This document shows, piece by piece, positions 49,901 to 61,100 of a DNA stretch of 64,000 nucleotides. The notes under the pieces are model-generated. The model searched no databases and had not been told where the DNA came from. It was given only the letters and a program-made list of their open reading frames with translations. A program made the translations under genes and the position numbers. Position 1 is the first letter of the stretch; each line of letters starts with the position of its first letter. The DNA comes from Pomacea canaliculata (Eukaryota; Mollusca; Gastropoda; Architaenioglossa; Ampullariidae): the NCBI RefSeq assembly GCF_003073045.1, contig NC_037601.1, forward strand, positions 10,155,807-10,219,806, read 5' to 3'.

Positions 49901-52900
49901 TACTCAAACATGGATGGTCAGGGTCATATAGATAAAAGAACAACAAAGTTTTACAGATAAGCAAGGTTGCTGATTTTGAGATGGACATGTGCTTCCACCT
50001 AAAGGTGATTTCACAATGTGGGGGAATGGGGATCTGAACAATATGGAGAGTATTGGATGGGAGAGGCAAAGTAGGAAGTGTGTGTGTGTGGGGGGGGGGG
50101 GCTGGGAAGTGTGAGAGGAGGGTTCCTGCTCCACAGGTATTGCTCACTGTTGTTGGTGTTGTTTACTGTTGCTCTATTTTTCCTGTTGTGGTCTTTTTGC
50201 TCTTGGTGTCTGAGAGGCCAGCCAAGTTCGCAGTGGGGAGTATTGTAATGGTTGCCAGATACCTTACCCTATTCTACTAGAATACACTTGTAAAGAGTGT
50301 TTTATAAAGTACACAGTTTTTTTAATTTTGCGGGATTTTTTTGTTTGAAGATTGTCAGTGCTGTTCTTATCATTTTTGCGATCTATTTTCACTCCTATTA
50401 GACGCCTAGACATCATTTTTTTCATTTTGTAGCCATGGAGCAGTTCAGTATCGTGCAACACATTCTTATTTAGAAAACTCATTACAAAAATGGGGAGTGC
50501 TATCCAGAGACTGATCTCGCTTCAGGTGGCAACCAAGAATGGGGGCATGTGACCTTATACCTTGTGACTTCTTTTTAATGGGCATATGTGAAGTCACAAG
50601 TTTAAATGAACAAACCTCAAACGATAGCCAAACTGAAAAGGGATATTCAATAGGTAATTGGCAGAATCAACAGGGACGTCTGTGAAACAGTTATAATTAA
50701 TTTCAACAATCGGATGACTTCCTGCAGAGAAAATAGAGTTGGAGATATGCTTGATAAAATTTTTCATTATTAAATTGAAGCATATGTTGAATGAAATTAA
50801 ATAAGAATTTTGAATTTTGCTTTGATTTAGCTGATTTGTTGCATTTTTTAAAACTGCTTTATGAAACACTCTATATTTAGTTTTAGGTACTATATTAGTT
50901 TTTACTGTTAAAAGACCATCAGTTTGTTTTAGTGTCTTTAATAATTTTTTTGTCTTTATGAACCTTGTATTTGTACGGTTTGTTGCTTTCTTAACAGTTT
51001 GTGTATAGTTTCTTTTTTTTACAAGGGTTTAGACTTTTACATTATCTGTTGTTACCCTACCTTATTTTTGGTTATAGTTCTGGTTATGGATGAGTGAAGG
51101 AATCCCATATTTCCTATGGGTAAGTTTGTTTCAAAGATATTTTAAATTATACGGTTAGGTTAGATTAAATGAAGCATGGGAGGATGTAAGAAACTAGTGC
51201 AGTGCCCATCATAAAACAAAAACTTTCATGAATTTAAAAAAAAAACAAACTAATGAGCTGTTTAGATCAAACACAGGCTTTGATGACAGCTCTTACCATG
51301 GAACACAAGAGAAGAGAAGAGAGCTGTGACATACCTTGTTTTGCTCCATGAGTTTTCCTGGACCAACAAGACTTTCCTGTGCCTTAGCTGCAACACCTGG
51401 TCTCAACATGTGTCTACTTCCTGTGGCGGGATCATGTACGACTGCATTTGATTCTAAAGATATGCTTTTAACAAGTGACCTGCCACTGGCCAATAATTCT
51501 TCTGATCTCTCAATCAAAGAAGCCTGGTTGTTAGATTTAGCTTGTGCTAAGATTTCCTTTTTAACCTCACATAGGCGCTGGTTAAATCTCTTACTCTCCT
51601 CAGAAGCCTTCAAGCTGAAAATGAGGTGTTGTGCTGGTCGATTTTGCTTGAAGATAGTAACTTCATGCCAGTATTCTCGACTGTTGTCATATATGAGGGA
51701 GCCATCCAATATACCATCAAGGGGAAGAAACAAGAATATCTGCAACACATACACAAAAATATAAACTTAATATAATTAAGGTGGAGAATAATTTAAATTA
51801 CAGGATCTAAAAGTGTTGCTCACAAATTTATTTAAATATTTACAAATGTTTATTTATTTATATATTTACAAATGTGCATGTAAATAGTGGCCGATCACTT
51901 TGCCCCACAACAAAAGTCAGTTCATCCCAGCTAGGTCCATTTAGACTGAAAAAGTCAAATTGTCCCAAGTCCAAAAGACGAAGCGATCACCGAAGAAACA
52001 AGCAGCTATTAATATCAAATATTACCAAAAGAGCCATTATGTTATTTGAACACCAATTATATGCAGAGACTTTGCTGATTGGGAACTCATTTAGCTCGAC
52101 GCACATCATACTACAGCAGTGCACCCACACTATTGTCATCAATTGTGAAACAAACTTTAAAAAGATTAAAATGTGCTATATAAATCCACTTTACTGTTAT
52201 CATTAATTTATAGTCATGCTGTGTTTATTGTAAACCATCCCATATAAAGACTGGTCTGGGCAATCGATGTGACAAATGAACTCTGGCCACTTGATGCTGA
52301 CTGTCAGTGTAGTCACGAACTTGTATATACATGTCCATAATGTAGTCTACAGTCTAGACTTTGTTTTTACAGTCATATGGGGGGTGCGGTTAGCCACTTG
52401 CCCAATTGCTTAAGGATGAAAATCTTTCACACTATCCAAAATGCAGGCTCACGTCATGGCAGAGACGGTTAAATAACTACCCGAGTAGCGATATTTCTGC
52501 AACAAATCTCCAACTAAAGAATAACTAAAACCAGTCCAGACCAGGTTATGGTTTAGGATATCAACTAGACATCTCACAATTTCTATAACTCTGGCCCCTG
52601 CTCGCTCTTCCACTTCTGTCTTGGATGAGGCAACTGAAATTAATTTCTTCTGCAATACTATACAGGAATTTAAGCCAAATACCTTGAGAATTCAGTTCAT
52701 TATATGAGTTATCAAACATTTTAAGTGTAAGTCAGTGGGAAAATAGGATCCATATAAATTGTAAAATTGTTCTCTAGAGTTCAAAGAAATAAATATTCCA
52801 CGCGACCATGGGAAAAACTAACAGGCATTACTGTTAGACTTTAAGAATACCACTATGAGGCTACGGATTGCCAATACACGTATTTCTGGAAGCAATAAGA

Positions 52901-53212
52901 TATCACCCCAAAACTCACTTTGTCCGCCTCCTTCTGAAGGACAGCCAGTGTGTAGCCATTTTCGTGTTTATTGAGACACAAAGTCCGTGTGTTCGCCGGC
53001 AACAGCGTGTCACAAGTTCCTAGAACTGACTCTGAGGAGCTCAGACGTTTGCCGCGCCGGGTGTTTGGTGCCAAGTCTAAGCAGCTGGGTTGTGGCTGCA
53101 GCACCACACACTGACAGGACAGCAGAGCGGTTTTCAGGCACAGCTCGGCATCCCCGGCACACATGCTCAGCCGCAACCTGCGGTTTCTCGCCAAAACTGG
53201 CTTTTCTTCCAT
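37956..53212 (-). CDS. RBCK1: HOIL-1/SHARPIN-type RBR E3 ubiquitin ligase (PH-like, LTM, UBL, NZF, RBR)
   Basis: Probable linear-ubiquitin (LUBAC-type) component. Minus-strand exons: 53212-52919, 51739-51335, 49648-49479, 49158-49065, 48669-48465, 47778-47737, 46866-46490, 44894-44721, optional 44017-43861, 40998-40838, 40149-40038, 39741-39463, 38675-38532, 38036-37956. They join in frame to 845 aa (about 896 with the optional exon). Residues 1-175 form a PH-like region ending [19 protein letters not shown], comparable to SHARPIN. An LTM-like helix pair follows ([19 protein letters not shown], about 243-261), then the UBL (about 290-380, [15 protein letters not shown]), a disordered linker, the NZF (WQC at 532-534), RING1 (from Cys617), IBR, and RING2 with KKDGCDW, whose Cys795 corresponds to the HOIL-1 catalytic Cys460, ending CHPQCNNCH. 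The RBR is closest to HOIL-1; the N-terminus is SHARPIN-like. Confidence 0.94.
41760..41840 (+). repeat. LINE-tail-like sequence
   Basis: CTCTGGAATTTGTCCTTGTG followed by GATTAATAAAGTTG resembles the short 3' tail of some invertebrate LINEs. A similar CCTCTGGGATAAATAAGG occurs at 25150. No coding part is attached. Confidence 0.3.
42980..43168. mobile_element. hAT-like MITE (189 bp) with perfect TSD
   Basis: Perfect inverted ends CAGCGGTTCTCAACCT and AGGTTGAGAACCGCTG, flanked by the identical 8 bp GCATAATG (42972-42979 and 43169-43176). There is no coding capacity. It lies in an intron of the RBCK1-like gene. The intact duplication suggests it is fairly young. Confidence 0.92.
43721..44017 (-). 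CDS. Optional internal or alternative terminal exon of the RBCK1-like gene
   Basis: Acceptor TGTTTCAG opens a phase-0 frame after the NZF exon ([13 protein letters not shown], then [19 protein letters not shown]). A strong donor GTGAGT after 43861 ends it in phase 1. That phase fits the RING1 exon only if the acceptor 4 nt further in is used (exon start 40994 instead of 40998), which exists. If the donor is not used, the frame runs 45 codons further to TAG at 43721-43723 and would end the protein before the RBR. Confidence 0.5.
   Translation of the reverse strand, partial: ELGQGHGQGHTQGPGESTVHARATSVSRKLTEQELNLILCLNDALQQQTHPSGESTGTAPQTARLTASFISTREPVQNELGEDVPDTFLGWPLDRDEE
44968..45200 (+). mobile_element. 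LINE 5'-end fragment (RTE-like family)
   Basis: A GC-rich block with ATCACCACCTTGCCGCGG, GGGGCTTGCATGTCTCGATG, AGCTATGCCGACAGGAGC and GGGTCACCCAAGACGGACAG. The same order occurs inverted at 19500-19320 just upstream of a LINE endonuclease, which identifies it as that family's 5' region. It lies in an intron of the RBCK1-like gene. Confidence 0.6.
47129..47677. mobile_element. Foldback (long-TIR) element, copy A
   Basis: The left arm starts AAAGACCCACCTGAACATTT and runs through GATATAAACCTAACCTGTAA; the right arm ends with the inverse, CCATTCAGGTTGGTCTTT. A second inverted pair lies inside (AATCTGCATTTCTC and GAGAAATGCAGACTTTC), so the single strand could fold into nested hairpins. No coding frame. 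A related copy is at 61744-62149. Confidence 0.75.
49220..49350 (+). repeat. Interspersed repeat with LINE-tail features
   Basis: AATAATAGGATTTATATAGC, then TTTCCCCAC and GAGCTCAATGCACTATATAA, matches the general pattern of the antisense 3' part of CR1/L2-like elements. It is short and degraded. Confidence 0.35.
49689..49831 (+). mobile_element. 5'-truncated LINE tail (RTE-like)
   Basis: Same family as 26703-26854 and 34700-34987: GAGAACAAGGCAAAGGA, AACCACATGGACCCAACTGA, GCACCTCGAGGAG, ending AACAAGGAATAAACTAAACTA. It lies in an intron of the RBCK1-like gene, 41 bp upstream (in transcript sense) of an exon. Confidence 0.8.
49985..50015 (+). repeat. Second copy of the TGCTTCCACCT repeat core
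   Basis: TGTGCTTCCACCTAAAGGTG matches GGTGCTTCCACCTTGAGGTG at 37856-37875. A short G-rich GT run follows at 50080-50102. It is part of a dispersed family of unknown type. Confidence 0.4.
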
Positions 53213-56200
53213 GTGGCTTTACTTGGCTAAGATGATGAGTCAGTGCTGTGGCTGAATGTCGCTTCCCTGCTCTCGATACTTAGCCAGTAGCAAATAATAC
53301 GTACCAGCACTCGTGATCATCTGCTGCCACCACCACCAGACCCCCAGCAAGTGGCACCAGCCCACAAATGACTTGTCAACACAAACGACTCCAAATAAAA
53401 GTAATTTTAGTGCCGTAGCTTACGATTCCAACTGTCACATTTATAGTCTCCTGCTTGAAGGCTTGTATATGGCTAGCTGCCAGGCTGTTTGCTGGGTCTT
53501 GTCTCGAATCCTTGACAGGGGCAGCCCCCGAGGTAATACTACTTCCGCATAGCGTAGTGCCGTGACGACACAGAACCCCTCAGTCTCACCACAGCAGATT
53601 ATTATATATTCTTTCCCACTACACCTGCAGTGGCCTCCTGTCAACCTGCGTCCCAAGCGATGTTTTACCCTGTGTCGATAGTAGGACAGAGATATAGAGG
53701 GGCGGTGATAAGCAAAGCTGTCGATAGTTGAGGAAGGGGAGACAGCGATGTGGGGCACATGCCAGAACCTATCCCATCGAAGTTTATACGGTCTACTTGT
53801 TTCACATCTAAGTTTACTAGAGACGATCGAACATTGGCTTTGAATAGTACAAAGAACACCACGTAATACTGCAGGTCAAAGTACAAGAGTATGCATCGTT
53901 ATCTTGTTTTCTGGAAAGCCCGGCCTATCCACTTTCTTGTGTGTCAGAACAAAAAACTTTTATGGATGAGTATAGAGCGTGGAAAATTCAAATTCAAAAG
54001 CTAAGTGACAAACATCAAGAGTCACCATGAAAAATATAGAAAAACCCACCCCAAACTAACGGCTACACGATAAAACAGGGGTGGGCTGTTATACTGACGG
54101 ACAGAAGGTAGAATAGCTTCTGGCTTATACCACCTGGAATCACTGGACCGCGGACAGCTTACGTCACGACGGTCGCACACATAGGACTGCGGGACGCAGG
54201 TGGCGCAACAGGCGGTCCTTCTGGGAGAATTACGACTTAGAGAAGGACAATATTGTCACAACGCGAGCTAGGGAAGGGAAAACCAGACAATTAGGATTAC
54301 GTACCGTATACCTAGAGGCTGGAGACCTTTGTCTCACAATAGCGGAGATGTGTGATTTAATGTGTAATGGTTTGTCATGTGGTATGACCATGGACGTGTA
54401 TAGGTGGTCTGCCAAGACCAACGCTCAGACTCTTGCAAAATGATCCGCTGTTAGTCTCGGCGTAACAAAGAATGTGACTAAATCGGAAGCTTTGTCGTCT
54501 AATGCCTCGTTATAGCAGTTTTAGCAACTGGAAAAAAAATCGTCTGCCAGCAGTCCAGGGATATTAGTTCGTGGTATGACTAACCAAACGGGTGCATGTG
54601 TGCCACAAACCAGCGTTTAAATATTGGGTTGGTACCCCAAAATGACGCTTTTCGCTATTGACTCTAGGAGGGTGAACATCAAGAAAGGACTCTTCAACAA
54701 GTCTTCGCCACCTCGTGGTCAGCTATCACCAGTCCGACAAGAGATGTGGGGAATGGACAGGCCAAGAACGCGTTTGCCCGCTCATCAACCTGAGCGTAAA
54801 AGAAGAGTGACCTCTGTCCCTGCGAACCCACGATCAACTCCTGGCAGCGTAGTGGACAAGTTGCTCGGGTCATAAGAGCCGGCGCTGATTCCTACTTGGA
54901 GAAACTTCAGCCCTGCTGGTGACGGAAACAAGGTGCACGCTGGTGCACGGGGACGATTTGCGTGAGAGCTCGTCCCAATTCTCTACTTCGTACATCCCTC
55001 GTCGCGGTGCCGGACAATGGACGACCAAAGTCATCGGCGATCACTTCTTCTATGAGGCGTCGGAGGGTCCTCCATACAATAAGCACAGTTGTGTGAAATC
55101 GCAAGTGACAATTGTGTGTGTTCATCAGAGACTATACATCCCACACAGCAAGGGCGCTTGGGTCAAGCTAAGTGGCGTGTGTATGCGTATTCTACGGAGT
55201 GAGTGTGTGGTGGTTAAGAATAGATAAACTGACACCCTAGATAACTAGCCAAGATAGGGAATTAGTTCATTTGCATGTTCTTATTATTCCTTCATTGTGT
55301 TTGTAAGCTCTCAGCATTTTTATTCTTGTGAGTTGTGACTTAATAAGTATTTTTGCTTTCACTAAAATTCCGTTGTGTTGTTTGTTGAGGTGTGCGCTGG
55401 GGGCTCGAGTCAATAATTAGCATTAATTAACGTTGATTAGGAATTTAGTGAAAGTGCATTGCGCACTTGATTATGTCAGCATGGATGGCGGAGTAGTCGA
55501 GAGTGTAGTAAAGCCCTTACTACGAGGCTCTGCCCATCACACGTGCCTAGACCCCATAGGGTTATGAATGTTATCTCTGTACCTTGTCTGTGTTAGAATG
55601 TTACCTGCTACCAATTTCTAACAATGTTGTATTTGATAAATTAAATTTCAATCAAATTAACCTAGGATGAATTAAATCTGGCAGATGGGCCGGTCCAAAG
55701 ACCTCCACAGGCCAAATCTGGCGCACAGGCCGTACCTTACCAACCCCCGATATAAATTCTGGTTCATTCTTATGACAGCAGTCTCATCAATCTGGTATCT
55801 AATTTATCTCAATGCACCCCTCATCTCTCCTTCAAACACCCCTCCCAGTTTCTGGTAAAATACTTTTATCAGTAAAGGTGCACCATGGTGTTCCTACATA
55901 TGCATTCTTAACCAGTGAGGATACACCCAGCGGTTCCTACCAATACACCAGGTTGTTCCAACATAAACATTCTTGACCTACCTGGTTGTAACTTTAAAAA
56001 TACACTATGCTGACACTGCATTAGATCTCATAAAATAGTCCCATGACATTAGGGTCCTTGAGGTGTAAGTATTACAGACCTCATATAGTTGGGGCCCAAC
56101 TTTTGTGAGGGGCATGACCAGTCTCCTTACCTTCACTGCCCCAAGCTCTAATCAAGTCAGGTACCCAACTCCACAGATAAGGAAACTTACTGTCACAAGG

Positions 56201-57600
56201 GTATCACATAGTGGATGCAGTTGCCCTAAACATCCACTCCTCGATGGTTTGAAAAAACTAAAACTAAAATCTATCTCTACTTAAAAATACATAAACTATA
56301 GTTTACTGTTTGGTGCCTCACTCATGTCTCTTCTCAATCCTTTGAGTTGTATGTAAACACATGTGCACATTATAGCTGTATACCCATGATCTAGACAGCC
56401 AACAACACTCAAAAGAGCTCTAAATCATGCAAATAAATCTGCCAAGTGTCTGAAAATGTAATCAATTTGGTACCAGGATTCTGAATATTAACGAGTTAGG
56501 CAAAGCCTCAAGACATTTTGTAAAAAACCAAAGAAAAAAACGGATGTTTTTGGATTATTTTCAAAATGTATTCAAATGTTATTAGCACACTTTTACTGGC
56601 AGCATTAATAATAATTAAAGCACTTTTTTTTCTTTGGGGATTAAGATTACAATAATTTTAACACAAGTATACTGCTATGTAATTTTTTTTAATGACTCTT
56701 TTATAAAACCCCAAAATTATTTTTATGGGGGAAAGGTTGGTGTGTGTGTGTGGGGGGGGAGGTGGTGATCTAAAAACCACCAATAATTTTATATCTGAAA
56801 ATCCATTACATTGTATGCATGGGAAACAGTCTCTGCTAGATCACTCTTCTAAAAACTTCTCTTGGCTAGTCCTCATTCTTTGAGATGCAACGTGTGATCT
56901 TACCTCTGCTTAGACGTTTTAGATAAGATACGTATATATTATCACAAAACTTGTACCTAAAGTGTTATCAGTAAAGTGTTATCATAATGAACATATGAAC
57001 TGCCGTAAAACAGCTAGTACACTGGAAGAACAGTGAATTTACAGCAATGAAATCTGATAAAGACATCATTTGAAATCAGAGGAAGGCTGTATTATTTCTG
57101 ATCTGAAGACAGTCTGATATATACTTGGTTCTACGAAATCATCGTTTTCTTCCACATCAACTGCCTCGTGTATGACTAGGTTAGGTCACGGAATATATCC
57201 ACCTACGTGGGTTGATGTATCGTCATGGCATCAGTTCAGTAACCCTCTCTACACCGTACCACAGAAATTACCACTAATATAAGTTAATGAATAGTAGCAT
57301 GTCGCCATAAACATGTCTGTCATATTTATAAAGTGAAGCAGATACCAACCAGTTAAAGAAATGTCAGTCCTACGCCTTCTCAACAAATTCCCATGTTGGT
57401 GAAACTGCTAGCTCTGATGACCTTGACCGTACAAAAAGGAAATTCACAATGATTTCAACTGAATAATATTGAAATGAATATTTCGAAATTTGTGTTGAGA
57501 AAATGACTTTATTATAATTGTTAAGCAGTACGAAGATGTCTTTGGGGATCACAATGTCACTAGTTGCTAAAGACTTTCGATATCATGCGTGTGCGCGCGT
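53213..57600. other. Intergenic between the RBCK1-like gene and MAF1
   Basis: Divergent intergenic region of about 4.4 kb. The RBCK1-like 5' UTR and promoter must lie just right of 53212. Open frames (for example 54919-55227, 102 codons) have no recognisable domain. A possible SINE lies at 55990-56260 and a GT/G run at 56740-56760. Confidence 0.5.
55990..56260 (-). repeat. SINE-like repeat (tentative)
   Basis: The minus strand reads GGAGTTGGGTACCTGACTTG, then GGGGCAGTGAAGGTAAGGAG and CATGCCCCTCAC, a layout recalling the body of mollusc tRNA-derived SINEs and loosely like 25660-25740. No clear A and B boxes were found. Confidence 0.3.
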
Positions 57601-57639
57601 TACGGAAACTTGTGTCCTTTGGAGTTATTTTAGGAAACA

Positions 57640-57720
57640 TGTAATCCAGTGCATTGTGGGATATGTTGGTGAAACTTGAGGGACGTGAAGGTGCTAGTCG
57701 TGATATTTGGATCATCGGGA
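57640..57720 (+). promoter_or_regulatory. Candidate MAF1 promoter element
   Basis: GTGCATTGTGGGATA at 57649-57663 resembles the ZNF143/SBF-type CATTGTGGGA element common at vertebrate housekeeping promoters. It lies about 0.5 kb upstream of the MAF1 start codon. Use in this organism is inferred. Confidence 0.3.
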
Positions 57721-57863
57721 GAACGTGGATTACAAGAAAGTTTATATTCTTTTAATTCAAATCGAGCAGTTTGTGTACCTTAACGCTGTGTGTGTTTTCG
57801 CCGTGTAATTTTCGTTATTCGTGTGTTGTGGCTGGATTAGAAGGATCAACAACTGCAAACAAC

Positions 57864-58022
57864 ATGGCGTCTGATTGTTTTGGAGAAGTGTTTATGATGG
57901 ACTACAGTGGATGCTTTGTAACCGAGTGCAGCAAAATATCGCCGTCTGATTTTCATCCGAAAAGCATCCCCCAAAACAGTGGTAGATTCCCCCCCTTAAG
58001 TTGTTTGCTTCTTCTTTGCTAG
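57864..58022 (+). CDS. Upstream open reading frame in the likely MAF1 leader
   Basis: ATG at 57864 in a good context (A at -3, G at +4; AACATGGCG) opens 52 codons (MASDCFGEVFMMDYSGCF onward) ending in TAG at 58020-58022, 165 nt before the MAF1 ATG. It resembles no known protein. If the leader is unspliced here, the frame could limit MAF1 translation. It could also be an exon of an unseen transcript. Confidence 0.3.
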   Translation: MASDCFGEVFMMDYSGCFVTECSKISPSDFHPKSIPQNSGRFPPLSCLLLLC

Positions 58023-58187
58023 ACAGCGTGCATTGCACGAGGAAGTGATTCTAGACCTGACCCAAATTATCACTAGACAGTTTTACTGTGGTAGGTCCAA
58101 CCTCAACGTTTGTTGTTTACTTGATCTATTCTGTATTCAGAAGAAGAAAACTTGCGCATTTTCAGTAAAATTTGACTAACTACAAAT

Positions 58188-61100
58188 ATGAAGTTGCTTG
58201 AAAACACACGTTTTGAAGCAGTAAATTCTTTGTTGTGTATGGAACTGGAGAATTGCAAAATCGATGGCAGGTAAGTTGTCACAGGAACGGTAAAATCAGA
58301 TTTCGTCTGTCTCAATGTTGTACTAACTATTTAGTTATTTTTTAATATATAATTTTGTTTTGGATAAGGAAGTAAACACACTTGATCCTTGATGATGTCA
58401 TTGGGATTCTACAATTGCAGTCATAATAGATCACTATAGTATAATGCATCAAAGAGCTATAATGCCAGATAGTGATATGCTTATGTGTAAGACGTTTTAA
58501 TTTAATTTTAAAGATTAGGTGGTTAATAAGCAAAGCTTTTGGCATTTGGGACTGTTACACCCCTGGCTACCATCATAACCTTTCACAGTAAATGCTTGGA
58601 AGATGATCACCAGCCTTAGTGCAATTGCTAGCACTTTGTTAAGAAAACAGATCACATGCTTTGGCATAAGAGACAGAGTGAAAGAGATAAAAACACACTG
58701 TTGGTTTATTAACCTTATTGTATTTTTAATTGTTAGAAATGCATTCATGTAATTTTATTGATAGATATTGCTTATTTATTTTATGATACAGAATTGAGAG
58801 CTACTCATGCAAAATGGCTGGGAATGATAAGCGGTTGTTCAAGATGCTATCTGAGAAAAACAAAGAGGCACCTGGAGGATTGCAAGCACTCTCCCCACCT
58901 CAACTGTCACAGGTCCCCACCTCACGCAGCCCTGGCAGGTACTGTGACAGTTGATTGCAGTCATTGGAAGAATAGTGGAGGATCATAAGTCAGTATAATC
59001 TTAGAAATTGCCTCTGGTCAAACCATGAAATGGATGATTAAAGTACATGTTTGGGAAACAAAAAGGATAAAACAAAATGTATATGGTTGGCAAATATGAA
59101 TCTTCATTATATAAAAGTTAAAAGAATATAGCATAAAATTATATACAAATAATGATGACGTTATTCCAAAAAAGTACAGTCCTTGATAATTGACACCTAT
59201 ATTGCAATTCATTGCAGTCCTTATCCTCAAAAGCCTAATACTAAATTTTCATGCAGAATCACATCTTTTAAAAATTGTTTTCACTGGAATATTGTCTGTG
59301 AACAAGATGAGTACATACTGTACTTATTTGAATGATGGCATCTTTGATAATGTACAAATTCAGCAACTGAGAAGACACAACCAGGCCCAGAACAATCTAA
59401 ATAAAGGAAGGTAAAGCTTTCTTAGGATGCTATTCTATTCTTAGCCAGTTTAGCTATACTATTCTTAGCCAGTTTATGCAAAATATGCATAAGTGCTTTT
59501 GATCAACTTTGCATGACAAATATGCAATTTTGGAAAGCACTTTTTATATGGCTATGATAAACATTCATGGCAATGAATGTACTAACCAAACATGGCTGCT
59601 AAAATTGAAGGCAGGAAGAAAGAAAATCTAAATATTTTTATCGTGCCATTAAATAGAAGAACTAAAATAAATCTTTTATCTGCACCCAGCATGATGCAGT
59701 ACAGCTCAAGTTATGAAATGGAGCCAATGAATCCATTACTGCGGGACACCATCTCCACCAAAACTCTCTTCTACCTCATCTCAACGCTCAATGCCTCGTT
59801 CAACCCCGACTATGATTTTAGTAAAGCTAAGAGTGAGGAGTTTAGCAGGGAACCCAGTGTACAGGTTAGTAGAAATAAACAGTTACAAAGCCTTCTCTGT
59901 TTATGTTAGTAGAAATAAATGTTTACAGAGACTTCTCTGTTTATGCAGCTGTCAGTCATTCTCTCAAGTAGTAAACTGCTTTTTCTTTTCCCTGTCAGCT
60001 TTGTTCTTGTTTTCTCTACAGTCTTAAAACAGTTCACTTTTTTGCTTCCTCTGCATACATAGAGTATTGTCTGTTCCTCTGTTATTTGTTTACATGGCTT
60101 GCTATTTCATATTTCTTTCTTCCATCACCACAATGCGTATTGTATCTGTTTTCTTTTATTGTCAGATTGTTCAGGAAGAAAGGTGCGGCCACTTAGCAGA
60201 TATTCTTGCCTTGTCTTTTGAGACTTTCCTCATTTTGTCATTGTCTCAGTATCTTCACTGGTTCTGATCCTACCTGACAGATCACATCCAGTCTGTGGTA
60301 GCTGCAGGCATCCAATTATCACCTGCTACTTTAAAGTGTGGGGTGCCTGAGGCTGTGTTTTTGGGCTGGAATCTTGGAGTTGTCATCGTTATTATCTCTT
60401 TGTTTTCGTCAGCACATCACTATCTCTTGAATGTCTTATCAGTCCATCTTCCTTAAGCTTTGCAGGATCAGTCTTATCCAGCCCTTGTTGTCAGATTCCT
60501 CTTCTTCTTGTCTGCTGTTGATGTTCACTGTTCATCTGATCAGTCTGTAATAACTATTGTGTGACACTAGTATCTTTGTATGTGTCTAGGCTGTAGTGAG
60601 TGTTGTTTCTAGTTTCTCTATATCTGTTCAGTCTGTGATGACTGCTGTGTGGTAGTAGCTTCTCTATATGTTTCTAGGCTGTAGTGAGTGTTGTGATTCA
60701 CTAGTTTCTCAATGGGTATGTTCTGGCTGTAATGATTTGTGACTCACTAGTTTCTCTATATGTGTGTCCAGACTGTAATGACTGCTGTGGACACACAGAT
60801 GTTCGCGACAGCAGGGGATGTTTATGGTGCCCTCAAACACCACCTATGGGGTGCAATTGATGGAGAGATTGAACTAAAGGACTGTTTGGTGTACAGGTAA
60901 GGGGCATATTGACCTTAATATTGCTCTTGTCAGTCCTGATCTTCATCTTTATGCACTTGCACTGTCTGTCTGTGAGGTCAAAGCAGGGGAGATTTCCCTA
61001 ACATCCTGTTAACTGTTTCACATGTTGTGTCCATAATGTCAGCAGTAAATCTTCAGAACAGCAGATATTGTTATTGTTTTTTTTTTACAGCTACAACCCT

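Noticed and set aside
51336..51764. 142-codon plus-strand frame
   Set aside because: It is the complement of RBCK1-like exon 2, whose minus-strand frame is phase-compatible with its neighbours.
54919..55227. 102-codon open frame between the RBCK1-like gene and MAF1
   Set aside because: No recognisable domain, no neighbouring exon in phase and no conservation evidence. I leave it as unsupported.
55480..55560. tRNA-like GGCGGAGTAGTCGAG
   Set aside because: It recalls an A box, but no B box or cloverleaf follows. Not a tRNA gene on present evidence.
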